Source of the DNA: Alphaproteobacteria bacterium
Lineage (GTDB): Bacteria > Myxococcota_A > UBA796 > GCA-2862545
DNA: 64,000 nt
Assembly: GCA_020632885.1 (NCBI GenBank)
Contig: JACKEQ010000004.1
Location: 186,001-250,000, forward strand
Direction: 5' to 3'
Every line of letters starts with the position of its first letter. The first letter of the stretch is position 1. Positions 34,726-42,581 of the stretch are shown one piece after another. Below the pieces are notes generated by a model. That model saw nothing but the letters and a program-made list of their open reading frames with translations, was not told where the DNA came from and did not search any database. The translations under genes were made by a program, and so were the position numbers.

Positions 34726-36279
34726 TCACCGGCGCCGGAGGCGGCCCGAGACCCTGCGCACCACCGCGGTGAGCTCCTCGACGCCCAGGAGCCAGCAGCC
34801 GAGCGCGTAGAGCACGGCTGCGCCCGCGATCCCGGTGACGAACCAGAACGCGTTGGTGGTGCCGAAGCCTGTCGTCCAGTGCCCGTGCAGGGCCGCCCAG
34901 TACGCGAACAGGCCCATGGGGACGGTCGCCGCGGCCATCCTGCCCAGCGGCGACACCAGGGGTCCCAGCGGCAGCCGGTCGCCGAGCTCACGACGCAGGA
35001 TCACGAGGTACAGCGCGAGCTGCAGCGTGGTCGCGAAGGACAGGGACATCGCGAGCCCCACGACCCCGAGCGGCATGGACGCCAGGCCAGCCACGCCGGT
35101 CACCGCCACGGCCACCCCGCCGAGGACGAGCACCGCGTTGCGCTTCTCCAGCGCGAAGAACACACGCCGCAGGAGGTTCACGCCAGCGATGGAGAGCATG
35201 AACGGCGCGAGCATCTGGATGGTGGACGCCGTCCACTCCACGTCCCGCCAGACGAAGCGGTCGTTTAGGTACACCATCGACACCAGCGGCACGGCGTAGA
35301 GGAAGAGGCCGACCGCCGAGGGGAAGAGCAGGAAGGCCGCCAGCCGCAGGGCGCGGGTGATGTCGGCGCGGAAGGCGTCCCAGTCGGCAGCGGCCACGCT
35401 GGCCGAGATGGCCGGGAGGAGCACACTCCCGATGGCCACGGCGATGATGCCCTGGGTGAGATCGATCATCCGGGTGCCGATGGTGTAGTGGGACACAGCA
35501 CCCGTCGGCATCCAGGAGGCCAGCGTGCGCAGCAGGATGATGTTCACCTGGGCGAACAGCCCGATGGCGACGACCTTCCCCATCTCGCGGACCACGCGGC
35601 GGAAGCGCGGCCCGTCGAAGTCCAGTGTGAGCCGCAGCGGCCCCCAGAGGCGCCGGACGATCGGCAGGTGCACGAGCACGTGGACCAGCCCGCCCACCGC
35701 GTTGCCCCAGACCAACGCCCACGCGGGCTCATGGAACTGCGAGCCGAAGAGCACGAGGCCGCCGACGATGAAGAAGCTGACGATGCCGGGTGCCACCTTC
35801 GGGACGAAGAAGTGCCCACGGTGGTTGAGCAGCCCCTCGAAGAAGGACACCACGCTCACCATGCCCAGGAACGGCATCAGCCAGCGCGTCATGCTCGCCG
35901 TGAGCGCGAACTTCCCGGGGTCCTTCGAGAACCCGGACGCCACGAGCCAGACCAGGGGCTCCGGGAACACCATGGCGAGGGCGACGATGACGGCGTTGGC
36001 GAGCAGGAGGGCCGACAGCACACGGTTCGCCAGGGTCTGGGCGGCCTCCGGACCGTCCTCGATCTCGGCGCGCGCCACACCGGGAACCAGGGCCCCCGTG
36101 AGCCCCTCGTCCGCGACGTAGCGCCGGAGCATGCCGGGGATGGTGTACGCCTGCCAGAAGACGTCTGCCGAATCGCCGGCACCCAGGTATCGCGTGATCA
36201 CGAGGTCACGGACGAAGCCCAGGATGCGGGAGGAGCCGGTACCCATCACGCTGTACATGAAGCGTCGCAGGAAGGTCAT
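34726..36279 (-). CDS. murJ: Lipid II flippase MurJ
   Basis: Integral membrane protein that moves lipid II across the inner membrane for cell-wall growth. 517 residues with about 14 hydrophobic helices. The start MTFLRRFMYSVMGTGSSRILGFVRDLVITRYLGAG is typical of the MurJ/MviN family, as are ADVFWQAYTIPGMLRRYVADEGLTGALVPG, SALLLANA and the GLLNHRGHFFVPKVAPGI region. Last gene of a six-gene operon whose two preceding genes encode a two-component system 8 bases upstream, suggesting envelope-responsive expression. Confidence 0.93.
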   Translation of the reverse strand: MTFLRRFMYSVMGTGSSRILGFVRDLVITRYLGAGDSADVFWQAYTIPGMLRRYVADEGLTGALVPGVARAEIEDGPEAAQTLANRVLSALLLANAVIVALAMVFPEPLVWLVASGFSKDPGKFALTASMTRWLMPFLGMVSVVSFFEGLLNHRGHFFVPKVAPGIVSFFIVGGLVLFGSQFHEPAWALVWGNAVGGLVHVLVHLPIVRRLWGPLRLTLDFDGPRFRRVVREMGKVVAIGLFAQVNIILLRTLASWMPTGAVSHYTIGTRMIDLTQGIIAVAIGSVLLPAISASVAAADWDAFRADITRALRLAAFLLFPSAVGLFLYAVPLVSMVYLNDRFVWRDVEWTASTIQMLAPFMLSIAGVNLLRRVFFALEKRNAVLVLGGVAVAVTGVAGLASMPLGVVGLAMSLSFATTLQLALYLVILRRELGDRLPLGPLVSPLGRMAAATVPMGLFAYWAALHGHWTTGFGTTNAFWFVTGIAGAAVLYALGCWLLGVEELTAVVRRVSGRLRRR

Positions 36280-36287
36280 GGCCGCGA

Positions 36288-37715
36288 CTAGCCCGGCGGA
36301 TCCGCCCCGTCGACGCGGGGCAGGAGCACCGTGAACACGGTCTCCCCGGGCCGGCTGCGCACGGTGACCTCCCCGCCGTGGGTGAACGCGACGGCCCGCA
36401 CGAGCGCCAGCCCGAGCCCGGTGGACCCCTTCCCGCGGCCCGTGGTGAAGAACCGGTCGAACACCCTGGGCAGGTTGGCCTCGCTGATGCCCGGGCCGTC
36501 GTCCAGGACGTCGAAGCCGGTCCTGCCGCCCTCGATGCGACACCGGACCCGTGCGGAGCCCCCGTGGACGCGCGCGTTCTCCAGGAGGTTCGTGAGCACC
36601 GCGTCGAGCTGGCTGCGGTCGCCGACCACGCAGCCCGCCCGACCCTCCACCTGCGCGCCGAACCGCCCGGCCACGTCCTGTACGAGGACCTGGAGGTCGA
36701 TGGGGTCGGCCCCTCCGCGCTCCTCGGCCCGCGCGAGGCTCAGGAGCCCCGTGACCAGGCGCTCGAGGCGCTCGACGCTCTGCCCGGCGTTGTCGAGGAA
36801 GCGCGTGCGCTGCTCGGCGGGCATGTCGGGGTCGTCCGCCAACAGCTCCAGGGTGCCCTTCAGCGTGGAGAGCGGCGTCTTGAACTCGTGGGACACGTTG
36901 CTCGCGAACTCCGAGATGTACGCGAGCCGGTCCCGGAGGCGGACGGCCATGCTCTGCACCGAGCGCGCGGTGTGTCCGACCTCGGCGAGGTGGGAGGCCT
37001 TGGGGCGCTCGAGGGTCTCCAGCCCGTCGAAGTGACCGTCCGCCACCCGCGACGCCGCCCGGTCCACGGCGCGGAGCGAGCGCGTGAGCACGAAGCTCGA
37101 CGCGGCGCCGAACGCCACCGTGATCAGCACGGCCAGGACGGCGCCCTGGAGCAGCCCGGCGGGCGCCATCTGGTAGAGGGCCTGGAGCTCCTCCCGGGGC
37201 GTGCGGGAGATCACGAGCGCCCCGACCACCTCGCCGTGCACGACGACCGGATGGGCGAGGAAGACGCGCACGTCGGCCCGACGCGACTGGCTGTCCCAGG
37301 CGGCCCGCGTGGGCGGGCGCGGACGGAGCACGACCTCCCGCGAGCCCGCCAGGGCCGCGCGCACCTCGGGGTCCTGGGACAGGTCCTCGCCGAGGTACCT
37401 CCGGTCACCGGAGCTCGCGACCACGATGCCCTCGACGTCCACGAGCCGGATGCCCGACAGGGTCGCGTCCTTCGCCCGCCGGAAGGCCGCGGAGAGCTCG
37501 GGCTCGTGGTCGTGGAGGGTCCCTCCGTCCACCTCGGCGGCCACGACCATCTCGAGCAGCGCCGCCTGGTGCTCGAGGTCCCAGCGGGTCTGGCGCACGA
37601 GGTCCTGCCCGAGCGCCCCGGACAGCAGGAGCGCGGCGACCGGCAGCGCCAGCACCAGGAAGTAGGCCACGAGCAGCCACGCCCGGAGGGGGAGCGTGGG
37701 GAGCAGCCGGGTCAC
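36288..37715 (-). CDS. Membrane sensor histidine kinase
   Basis: 475 residues. Two membrane helices (about 10-32 and 183-208) enclose a periplasmic sensor of about 150 residues (IRLVDVEGIVVASSGDRRYLGEDL, dCache/CreC-like). A HAMP linker follows, then the H-box SEFASNVSHEFKTPLSTLKG near residue 283, NLLENARVHGG, DDGPGISEANLPRVFDRFF and GSTGLGLALVRAV. Layout and sensor resemble CreC/PhoR-class kinases. It overlaps its response regulator gene by four bases; the signal is unknown. Confidence 0.9.
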   Translation of the reverse strand: MTRLLPTLPLRAWLLVAYFLVLALPVAALLLSGALGQDLVRQTRWDLEHQAALLEMVVAAEVDGGTLHDHEPELSAAFRRAKDATLSGIRLVDVEGIVVASSGDRRYLGEDLSQDPEVRAALAGSREVVLRPRPPTRAAWDSQSRRADVRVFLAHPVVVHGEVVGALVISRTPREELQALYQMAPAGLLQGAVLAVLITVAFGAASSFVLTRSLRAVDRAASRVADGHFDGLETLERPKASHLAEVGHTARSVQSMAVRLRDRLAYISEFASNVSHEFKTPLSTLKGTLELLADDPDMPAEQRTRFLDNAGQSVERLERLVTGLLSLARAEERGGADPIDLQVLVQDVAGRFGAQVEGRAGCVVGDRSQLDAVLTNLLENARVHGGSARVRCRIEGGRTGFDVLDDGPGISEANLPRVFDRFFTTGRGKGSTGLGLALVRAVAFTHGGEVTVRSRPGETVFTVLLPRVDGADPPG

Positions 37716-38386
37716 GACAGGCGGAACCCGAGGCCGTGCACGGTCTGGATCCGCCCGTCCACACCGGCGTCGCGGAGCTTGGCGCGCAGGTTGCGGACGT
37801 GGGAGTCGACCGTGCGGTCGGAGACGTGGTGGGGGCCGTCGTAGGCGAGCTCGACGAGCGCCGCACGCGTGAACGCACGGCCCGGGTGCTTCACGAGGGC
37901 GGCGAGCATGCGCAGCTCGGTGACGGTGAGCTCCAGCTCCACCTCACCCGCCCAGGCCCTGTGGGACGCGGGGTCCACACGGATGGCGCCGCTCTCGAGG
38001 AGGGCCGTGGGGGCGCGGGACTCGCCGCCGGCCCGCCGGAGCAGGGCCCGCACACGGCTCACGAGCTCGCGTGGGGAGAACGGCTTCGTGAGGTAGTCGT
38101 CGCCGCCCAGATCGAGACCCATCACGCGGTCCATCTCCTCCGACCGGGACGAGAGGAACAGGATGGGCACCGACGACACCTTCCGGATGCGCCGGCACAC
38201 CTCGAGGCCGTCGAGCTCGGGCATGAGCACGTCCAGCACGAGGAGATCGGGCGGAGCCACCTCGAAGGCCCGCAGCGCCTCCTCGCCGTCGCCGGCCTCG
38301 CGGAGGGCGTGCCCCTCGCGGGCGAGCGCGTACCGCACCACCTCGCGGAGGTGCGGGTCGTCGTCGACCAGCAGGATGTCAGCCAT
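37712..38386 (-). CDS. OmpR/PhoB-family response regulator
   Basis: 224 residues. The receiver domain has acidic DDD at 8-10, phospho-acceptor Asp52 in LLVLDVLMPELDG and Lys in YLTKPFSP. The C-terminal winged helix is of the OmpR class (ELELTVTELRMLAALVKHPGRAFTRAALVE, DRTVDSHVRNLRAKL, IQTVHGLGFRL). Paired with the kinase after it. Its first 8 bases overlap the end of the preceding membrane-protein gene, so the system is translated as part of the operon. Confidence 0.93.
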   Translation of the reverse strand: MADILLVDDDPHLREVVRYALAREGHALREAGDGEEALRAFEVAPPDLLVLDVLMPELDGLEVCRRIRKVSSVPILFLSSRSEEMDRVMGLDLGGDDYLTKPFSPRELVSRVRALLRRAGGESRAPTALLESGAIRVDPASHRAWAGEVELELTVTELRMLAALVKHPGRAFTRAALVELAYDGPHHVSDRTVDSHVRNLRAKLRDAGVDGRIQTVHGLGFRLS

Positions 38387-38930
38387 GGATGCGCGTCACC
38401 TCGTCGAGGGCCCGCACCCGCGCCAGGAGGGCGGCCAGGTGCGCGCGGATCGCCCCTTCGTCGCCGGCCAGGGCGGCCAGCCCGATCTGGAGCCGCAACT
38501 GTACCACCTCGTCGAGCACGCCTCCGATGGCGGACGCCGCACGCTCGCGGGCCTCGCGCAGGCCCGCGTCCCCGCCGGTCTCCGCGAGCAGCCGATCCGC
38601 GAGCCCGAGGCGCGCGTCGGAGGCGAGCAGGGCATCGCGGAGCCCGCCCACGTCGGCGTCCCAGGGGACACCGGCGGCGACAGGGTCCGCGAGCGTGCGC
38701 TCGAGCGCTCCGAAGACCTCGTGGATGCGGCCCTGCAGAGGGCCTCCGAGCCGCGGACGGGCCGGGGGCGCGCCGAGCAGCGGCAAGAACACGGGCCAGG
38801 CCACGAGGGCCCCCGCCACCACCGCGGGCGACGGGTCCTTCCGGTAGAGCGACCAGGCGACCGCCCCACCCGTCGCGAGGTACGCGACCCCCAGCACCGC
38901 GGCGAGACCGGGCTGGACGTAGGCGATCAT
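38379..38930 (-). CDS. Small membrane protein in the two-component/murJ operon
   Basis: 183 residues. Two hydrophobic helices at about 6-28 and 36-54 (VQPGLAAVLGVAYLATGGAVAWSLY, AVVAGALVAWPVFLPLLGAPP) are followed by about 125 residues of predicted long helices (RIHEVFGALERTLADPV, AASAIGGVLDEVVQLRLQIGLAALAG). A cytoplasmic helical domain on a membrane hairpin is likely. It overlaps both neighbours by a few bases. Unknown family; by position it could report to or be controlled by the kinase. Confidence 0.65.
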   Translation of the reverse strand: MIAYVQPGLAAVLGVAYLATGGAVAWSLYRKDPSPAVVAGALVAWPVFLPLLGAPPARPRLGGPLQGRIHEVFGALERTLADPVAAGVPWDADVGGLRDALLASDARLGLADRLLAETGGDAGLREARERAASAIGGVLDEVVQLRLQIGLAALAGDEGAIRAHLAALLARVRALDEVTRIHG

Positions 38931-39643
38931 CGGCCCCTCCCACCGAACATGCCCTTGCGCTCGGGCTGCCAGTCCTTCGAGTAGTCCCCCGTGGCCGACC
39001 GCGTGGTGGCGCCGAGGCTCGAGAACACGTCCTCCTCGAGAGGCCGCAGGAAGGTCACCTCGGCGGCCGGGCGGGCCACGAACGGACGGAGCACCCAGCC
39101 CGTCTGCGCCGTGCAGATCGCGAGGACCACGACGCTCGCGAGCGCCGCCATCCACCGGTTCCGCCCGCCCGTCGGCATGGAGCGGGCGAGCACCGAGAGG
39201 CCCGGCAGCCCCACCAGACCGAGGGTCGCCGCCAGCAGGAGGACGGCGAGGTGGTACGACGGCTGCAGCGAGTACACCAGCCACACGACCGGGCCGATGG
39301 CCGCCGCGAGCACGGCCGTGCGCGCCATCGCCACCAGTCCCGCGATGGTCATGCGGCTCCAGGACACCTCGATCTCCGCCGCCGCGAAGAACGCCCGACA
39401 GGCCGGGAGCGTGAGGATCACGGGGATCCAGAGCAGCGCCGGCATCTTCAGGGCCGCGAACGGGACCTGCAGGCCCCCCCGGTAGCCCCCGACCACCAAG
39501 CCGAAGATCCCGCACCCCACGGCCGCGATGCCGAGCAGGGGGACCACGACCTCCCGCAGCGACTCCGCGTCCTCGTGGGCCTCCACCACCCCGATGGGGT
39601 CGCGGAGCACGGCGCCAGCCAGACCGAACACCCCGCGGCTCAT
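38927..39643 (-). CDS. Yip1-like integral membrane protein
   Basis: 238 residues. Five hydrophobic helices lie between residues 35 and 190 (VVVPLLGIAAVGCGIFGLVVG, ALLWIPVILTLPACRAFFAAAE, TAVLAAAIGPVVWLVYSL, LAVLLLAATLGLVGLPGL, VVVLAICTAQTGWVL). A hydrophilic tail ends in GMFGGRGR. The order of helices resembles Yip1/YIF1-type bacterial membrane proteins. ATGA overlaps on both sides tie it tightly to its neighbours. Function unknown. Confidence 0.65.
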   Translation of the reverse strand: MSRGVFGLAGAVLRDPIGVVEAHEDAESLREVVVPLLGIAAVGCGIFGLVVGGYRGGLQVPFAALKMPALLWIPVILTLPACRAFFAAAEIEVSWSRMTIAGLVAMARTAVLAAAIGPVVWLVYSLQPSYHLAVLLLAATLGLVGLPGLSVLARSMPTGGRNRWMAALASVVVLAICTAQTGWVLRPFVARPAAEVTFLRPLEEDVFSSLGATTRSATGDYSKDWQPERKGMFGGRGR

Positions 39644-40203
39644 CCGAGCACCACGCGGGCCGCGATGCGCGCGCCCACCAGCACGGTGAGGAGGATCCAG
39701 CCCGACACGAGCAGGCGCATCTTGGCCAAGCGGGCGACCGCGTGGTCGGCCGCGGCGTCCCGCTCGCTGGCGACCAGCCCGACTGCGGCGTGAGCCAGCC
39801 CCAGCGCGCCGATGGCGGGCAGGGCGAGGGCCATCAACGCCGGCGAGAGACCGCTCGTGGCGCTGAAGTACAGGAAGACCGGCGCGAGCCCGAGCGCCAT
39901 GCCGCCGCTGCGCACGAAGGCCCGCAGGAGGTCGTCCGCGAGCCGGGTGACCGGGGCCCCGAGGTCGAGGAACTGGTGACCCACGAGGAGCGCCGGACCC
40001 GTGAGCACGAGGCTCCCGGCGTCCACGAGGAGCGCGGTGGGGCCGTGCAGGGCGGCTCCCTGCGCGTCTCCGCTGCCCAGCGCGACCGCCGCGCCGAGCG
40101 CCACGAACCCGAGCACGCCGCGGGCGAGCTCCGAGGGTGCGGGGAGCCCTGTGGGGCTCTCCTCCGCCGCTGTCTCCGTCCAGACTTCCGCTGCCGCTTC
40201 CAT
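39640..40203 (-). CDS. Membrane protein, first gene of the murJ operon
   Basis: 187 residues. AAGGAGGTCGTC in front of the ATG at 40203 is one of the best ribosome binding sites in the window; an ATG at 40221 is the alternative. About four hydrophobic helices (ARGVLGFVALGAAVALGSG, ALMALALPAIGALGLAHAAVGLV and a last one LLVSGWILLTVLVGARIAARVVL) cover most of the protein. It shares hydrophobic character and layout with the next gene product, and both may form one membrane complex. No family recognised. Confidence 0.6.
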   Translation of the reverse strand: MEAAAEVWTETAAEESPTGLPAPSELARGVLGFVALGAAVALGSGDAQGAALHGPTALLVDAGSLVLTGPALLVGHQFLDLGAPVTRLADDLLRAFVRSGGMALGLAPVFLYFSATSGLSPALMALALPAIGALGLAHAAVGLVASERDAAADHAVARLAKMRLLVSGWILLTVLVGARIAARVVLG

Positions 40204-40244
40204 GACGACCTCCTTGGACACAAGGTAGGCCGGCGGTCAGGAGG

Positions 40245-40276
40245 CCCCGCGGACGGTGCGAGCACGGCTCGCGGGG
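40245..40276 (-). terminator. Hairpin after the LTD lipoprotein gene
   Basis: CCCCGCG and CGCGGGG form a 7-base stem around an 18-base loop that itself contains GTGCGAGCAC. It lies 26 bases past the stop of the lipoprotein gene (reading the minus strand). No run of T follows, so this could be a Rho-assisted or structural terminator. Confidence 0.4.
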
Positions 40277-40301
40277 CGTTCGTGCAGGGACCGTGCAGGC
40301 G

Positions 40302-42581
40302 TCAGGGGCAGGTGTAGGTGCCGAGGCCGCTGGTGTCGCCGGGCGTGCCCTCCAGCCACTGCACGGCGGGGTCGAACGCGTCGTAGGCGTCCCGGTCGCC
40401 GACCCGAACCCAGCAGGCACGGTGCAGGGTGGTGTCGGCGGTGTCGGGGGTCGTACCCCACACATCCCCGGGGTCTTCGCCCAACCGGCCGAAGACGTCG
40501 TGCAGCAGGCCCCCGCAGCTCAGGGTGATGGTGTCGTCACCGTTGAACCCGAGGCTCGGCGCGGCCACGCAGGCGGGCAGCGGGGTGAGGAGGTTGCAGA
40601 TCAGGAGCTCGGCGTTCGGAGAGAGAGAGCCGCTCAAGGGGATCGTCTGGTTGGCGACCGTGTTCCCGTTCGGGAACACCTCGACCACGCAGGTGGAGAG
40701 GTCGACCGCGGTGGACCCGAGGTTGGTGATCTCCAGCGCCTTGTTCGTGCCCGTCGGGCCGTCGAAGTACTCCGAGAACGCCAGCCCCTGGCCGGCCCCC
40801 GGGCTCGTCGGTCGCACCTCGACCGGGAGCTCGATCGTGCCGCCCGGGTGGGTGGCCACGACGGTGTCCGCGCCCACCGAGAGCGCGCTGACCGTGAACG
40901 ACGCGGTGTCGGAGCCCTGGGGCAGGAAGACGCTCGTGGGCACCGAGACGCGACCGCTCACCGTCGAGAGCGTGATGCTCTCGCCGCCCGGGCCGGCGAA
41001 GTTGTCGGCGTACAGGGTGACGGCCGTGGAGCCACCCGTGGTGAGCGAGAACCCGCTCGGCGTGAAGTGGTCGGGCCGGAAGCCGTCGTAGCAGTCGACC
41101 GCGACGTCGTAGGACAGGCAGACCTCGGCGTCCGAGTCGACCCGGACGTACCGGGTGATGGCGCTGGCCGTGTTGTTGTCGATCAGGAGGTCCGCGTACC
41201 CGTAGCCGAACGGGACGGAGCTGAGCAGCGTGCCGCCCGCGTCCAGCAGGGCGAGCTCGCCGGTGTGCCCGCCGTCGAGCGCCGACCACAGCGAGACCGT
41301 GCACACCGCGTTCGCCGGGATGTCGGCAATGTAGAAGTCGCGCGCGCCGACCTCGAGGCTGGCGAGCGACCAGGAGACCCCGCCCCCGATGATCTGGGCC
41401 TGGCCCCGGGTGCTGTTGGGGTCCGTACCGTCCGAGCAGTCCATGGCCGAGGGCTCCTGGCGGAGCACCGCGCCGTCGTCGCCGTACAGACGGTCGCCGC
41501 TGAACTGGTAGCCCATGGGCGCCAGCACCTGGACGCACTGGCCCGTCGCGATGTCGGGGTACGGCACGTGCAGCCGGATGGAGTTGGCGACCGAAGGGCC
41601 GAGGAGCTCCCAGCAGTCCGCCGACCCGCACACCCCGACCTGCTCGGTGCCCACCTCGGCCACGACGCTCACGAGCTGGCCGCCGTGGGTCGCGAAGTCG
41701 AGCTGGGTGTCCGAGGCGTCCCAGATGTACAGCGGCACGCCGGTCGCCGTGGTGGTGACCCCGGAGACCGCGGTGATCTCGATCTCGCCGAAGTAGTCCT
41801 GGGTGGTGTCGACGGTGAGGTTCACCCGGGTGCCGGGCTCCAGGGACACGAGGCTCGTGTTGTAGGCCATGATCCCGCCGTCACCGCCCTGCAGCCAGAC
41901 CTTGATGCCGTCGTTGAACGTGACCACGGCACCCGTGATGGCGTAGCCGAGGCCGGTTCCCGGCGTGAGCGTGCGGAGGGCGCCGATGCCGGTGGTGGTG
42001 GCGTAGGGCGTGGAGGTCCAGGGGACCCCGCCCAGCGGGTGACCGATCCAGGGTCCTGCGTCGAAGATGCCGTCACAGGCGGCCGGATCGGTGTCCGCGT
42101 CCGTGTCCGCGTCGGTGTCGGCATCGCTGTCCGCGTCGGTGTCGGCATCGGTGTCCGCGTCGGTGTCGGCATCGCTGTCCGCGTCCGTGTCGGCGTCGCT
42201 GTCCGCGTCCGTGTCGGCGTCGCTGTCCGTGTCGCTGTCCGCGTCCGTGTCGCTGTCCGCGTCCGTGTCGCTGTCCGCGTCCGTGTCGCTGTCCGCGTCC
42301 GTGTCGGCGTCGCTGTCCGCGTCCGTGTCGCTGTCCGTGTCCGCGTCGGCATCCGCGTCGCTGTCCGCGTCCGTGTCGCTGTCCGTGTCCGCGTCGCTGT
42401 CCGCGTCCGTGTCGGCGTCTCCGCCGAGGCACGCAGCGGACCCCTCGCAGTCGGGATCCGCACAGTCGAACAGGCCATCCCTGTCGTTGTCGGCGTCGTC
42501 CGAGCACTCGCCGGGCACGTCGCCCTCGATGTCCTCGTCGGCCGGCAGGCAGGCGAAGAGCGCGAACAGCAGGGCGGTCAT
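40302..42581 (-). CDS. Surface lipoprotein with long (Asp-x)n spacer and lamin-tail domain
   Basis: 759 residues. The start follows GGAGGAGACCCC; MTALLFALFAC is a ten-residue signal without basic residue. Residues 26-45 carry a Cys/Asp motif (CSDDADNDRDGLFDCADPDC). Residues 55-165 are a strict alternation of Asp with Ala, Thr or Ser. The rest is beta-rich: about 170-400 (YATTTGIGALRTLTPGTGLG, TGVPLYIWDASDTQLDF), a PPC-like part, and a lamin-tail-type domain near residues 600-690 (AFSEYFDGPTGTNKALEITN, VDLSTCVVEVFPNG). Likely held on the cell surface by the lipid and pushed outwards by the acidic spacer. Overlaps the preceding gene by 4 bases. Confidence 0.82.
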   Translation of the reverse strand: MTALLFALFACLPADEDIEGDVPGECSDDADNDRDGLFDCADPDCEGSAACLGGDADTDADSDADTDSDTDADSDADADADTDSDTDADSDADTDADSDTDADSDTDADSDTDADSDTDSDADTDADSDADTDADSDADTDADTDADTDADSDADTDADTDADTDPAACDGIFDAGPWIGHPLGGVPWTSTPYATTTGIGALRTLTPGTGLGYAITGAVVTFNDGIKVWLQGGDGGIMAYNTSLVSLEPGTRVNLTVDTTQDYFGEIEITAVSGVTTTATGVPLYIWDASDTQLDFATHGGQLVSVVAEVGTEQVGVCGSADCWELLGPSVANSIRLHVPYPDIATGQCVQVLAPMGYQFSGDRLYGDDGAVLRQEPSAMDCSDGTDPNSTRGQAQIIGGGVSWSLASLEVGARDFYIADIPANAVCTVSLWSALDGGHTGELALLDAGGTLLSSVPFGYGYADLLIDNNTASAITRYVRVDSDAEVCLSYDVAVDCYDGFRPDHFTPSGFSLTTGGSTAVTLYADNFAGPGGESITLSTVSGRVSVPTSVFLPQGSDTASFTVSALSVGADTVVATHPGGTIELPVEVRPTSPGAGQGLAFSEYFDGPTGTNKALEITNLGSTAVDLSTCVVEVFPNGNTVANQTIPLSGSLSPNAELLICNLLTPLPACVAAPSLGFNGDDTITLSCGGLLHDVFGRLGEDPGDVWGTTPDTADTTLHRACWVRVGDRDAYDAFDPAVQWLEGTPGDTSGLGTYTCP
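42087..42419. repeat. Long Asp-x coding low-complexity repeat
   Basis: 333 bases of imperfect 6- and 12-base repeats (GTCCGC, GTGTCG, GCTGTC read on the plus strand) coding on the minus strand for 111 residues with Asp at every odd position and Ala, Thr or Ser between. Block duplications such as repeated GTGTCGCTGTCCGC indicate slippage or unequal exchange. Confidence 0.88.

Noticed and set aside
42087..42419. RTX-type calcium-binding repeats
   Set aside because: RTX units have the nonapeptide GGxGxDxxx with glycine; this tract has only Asp alternating with Ala, Thr or Ser.
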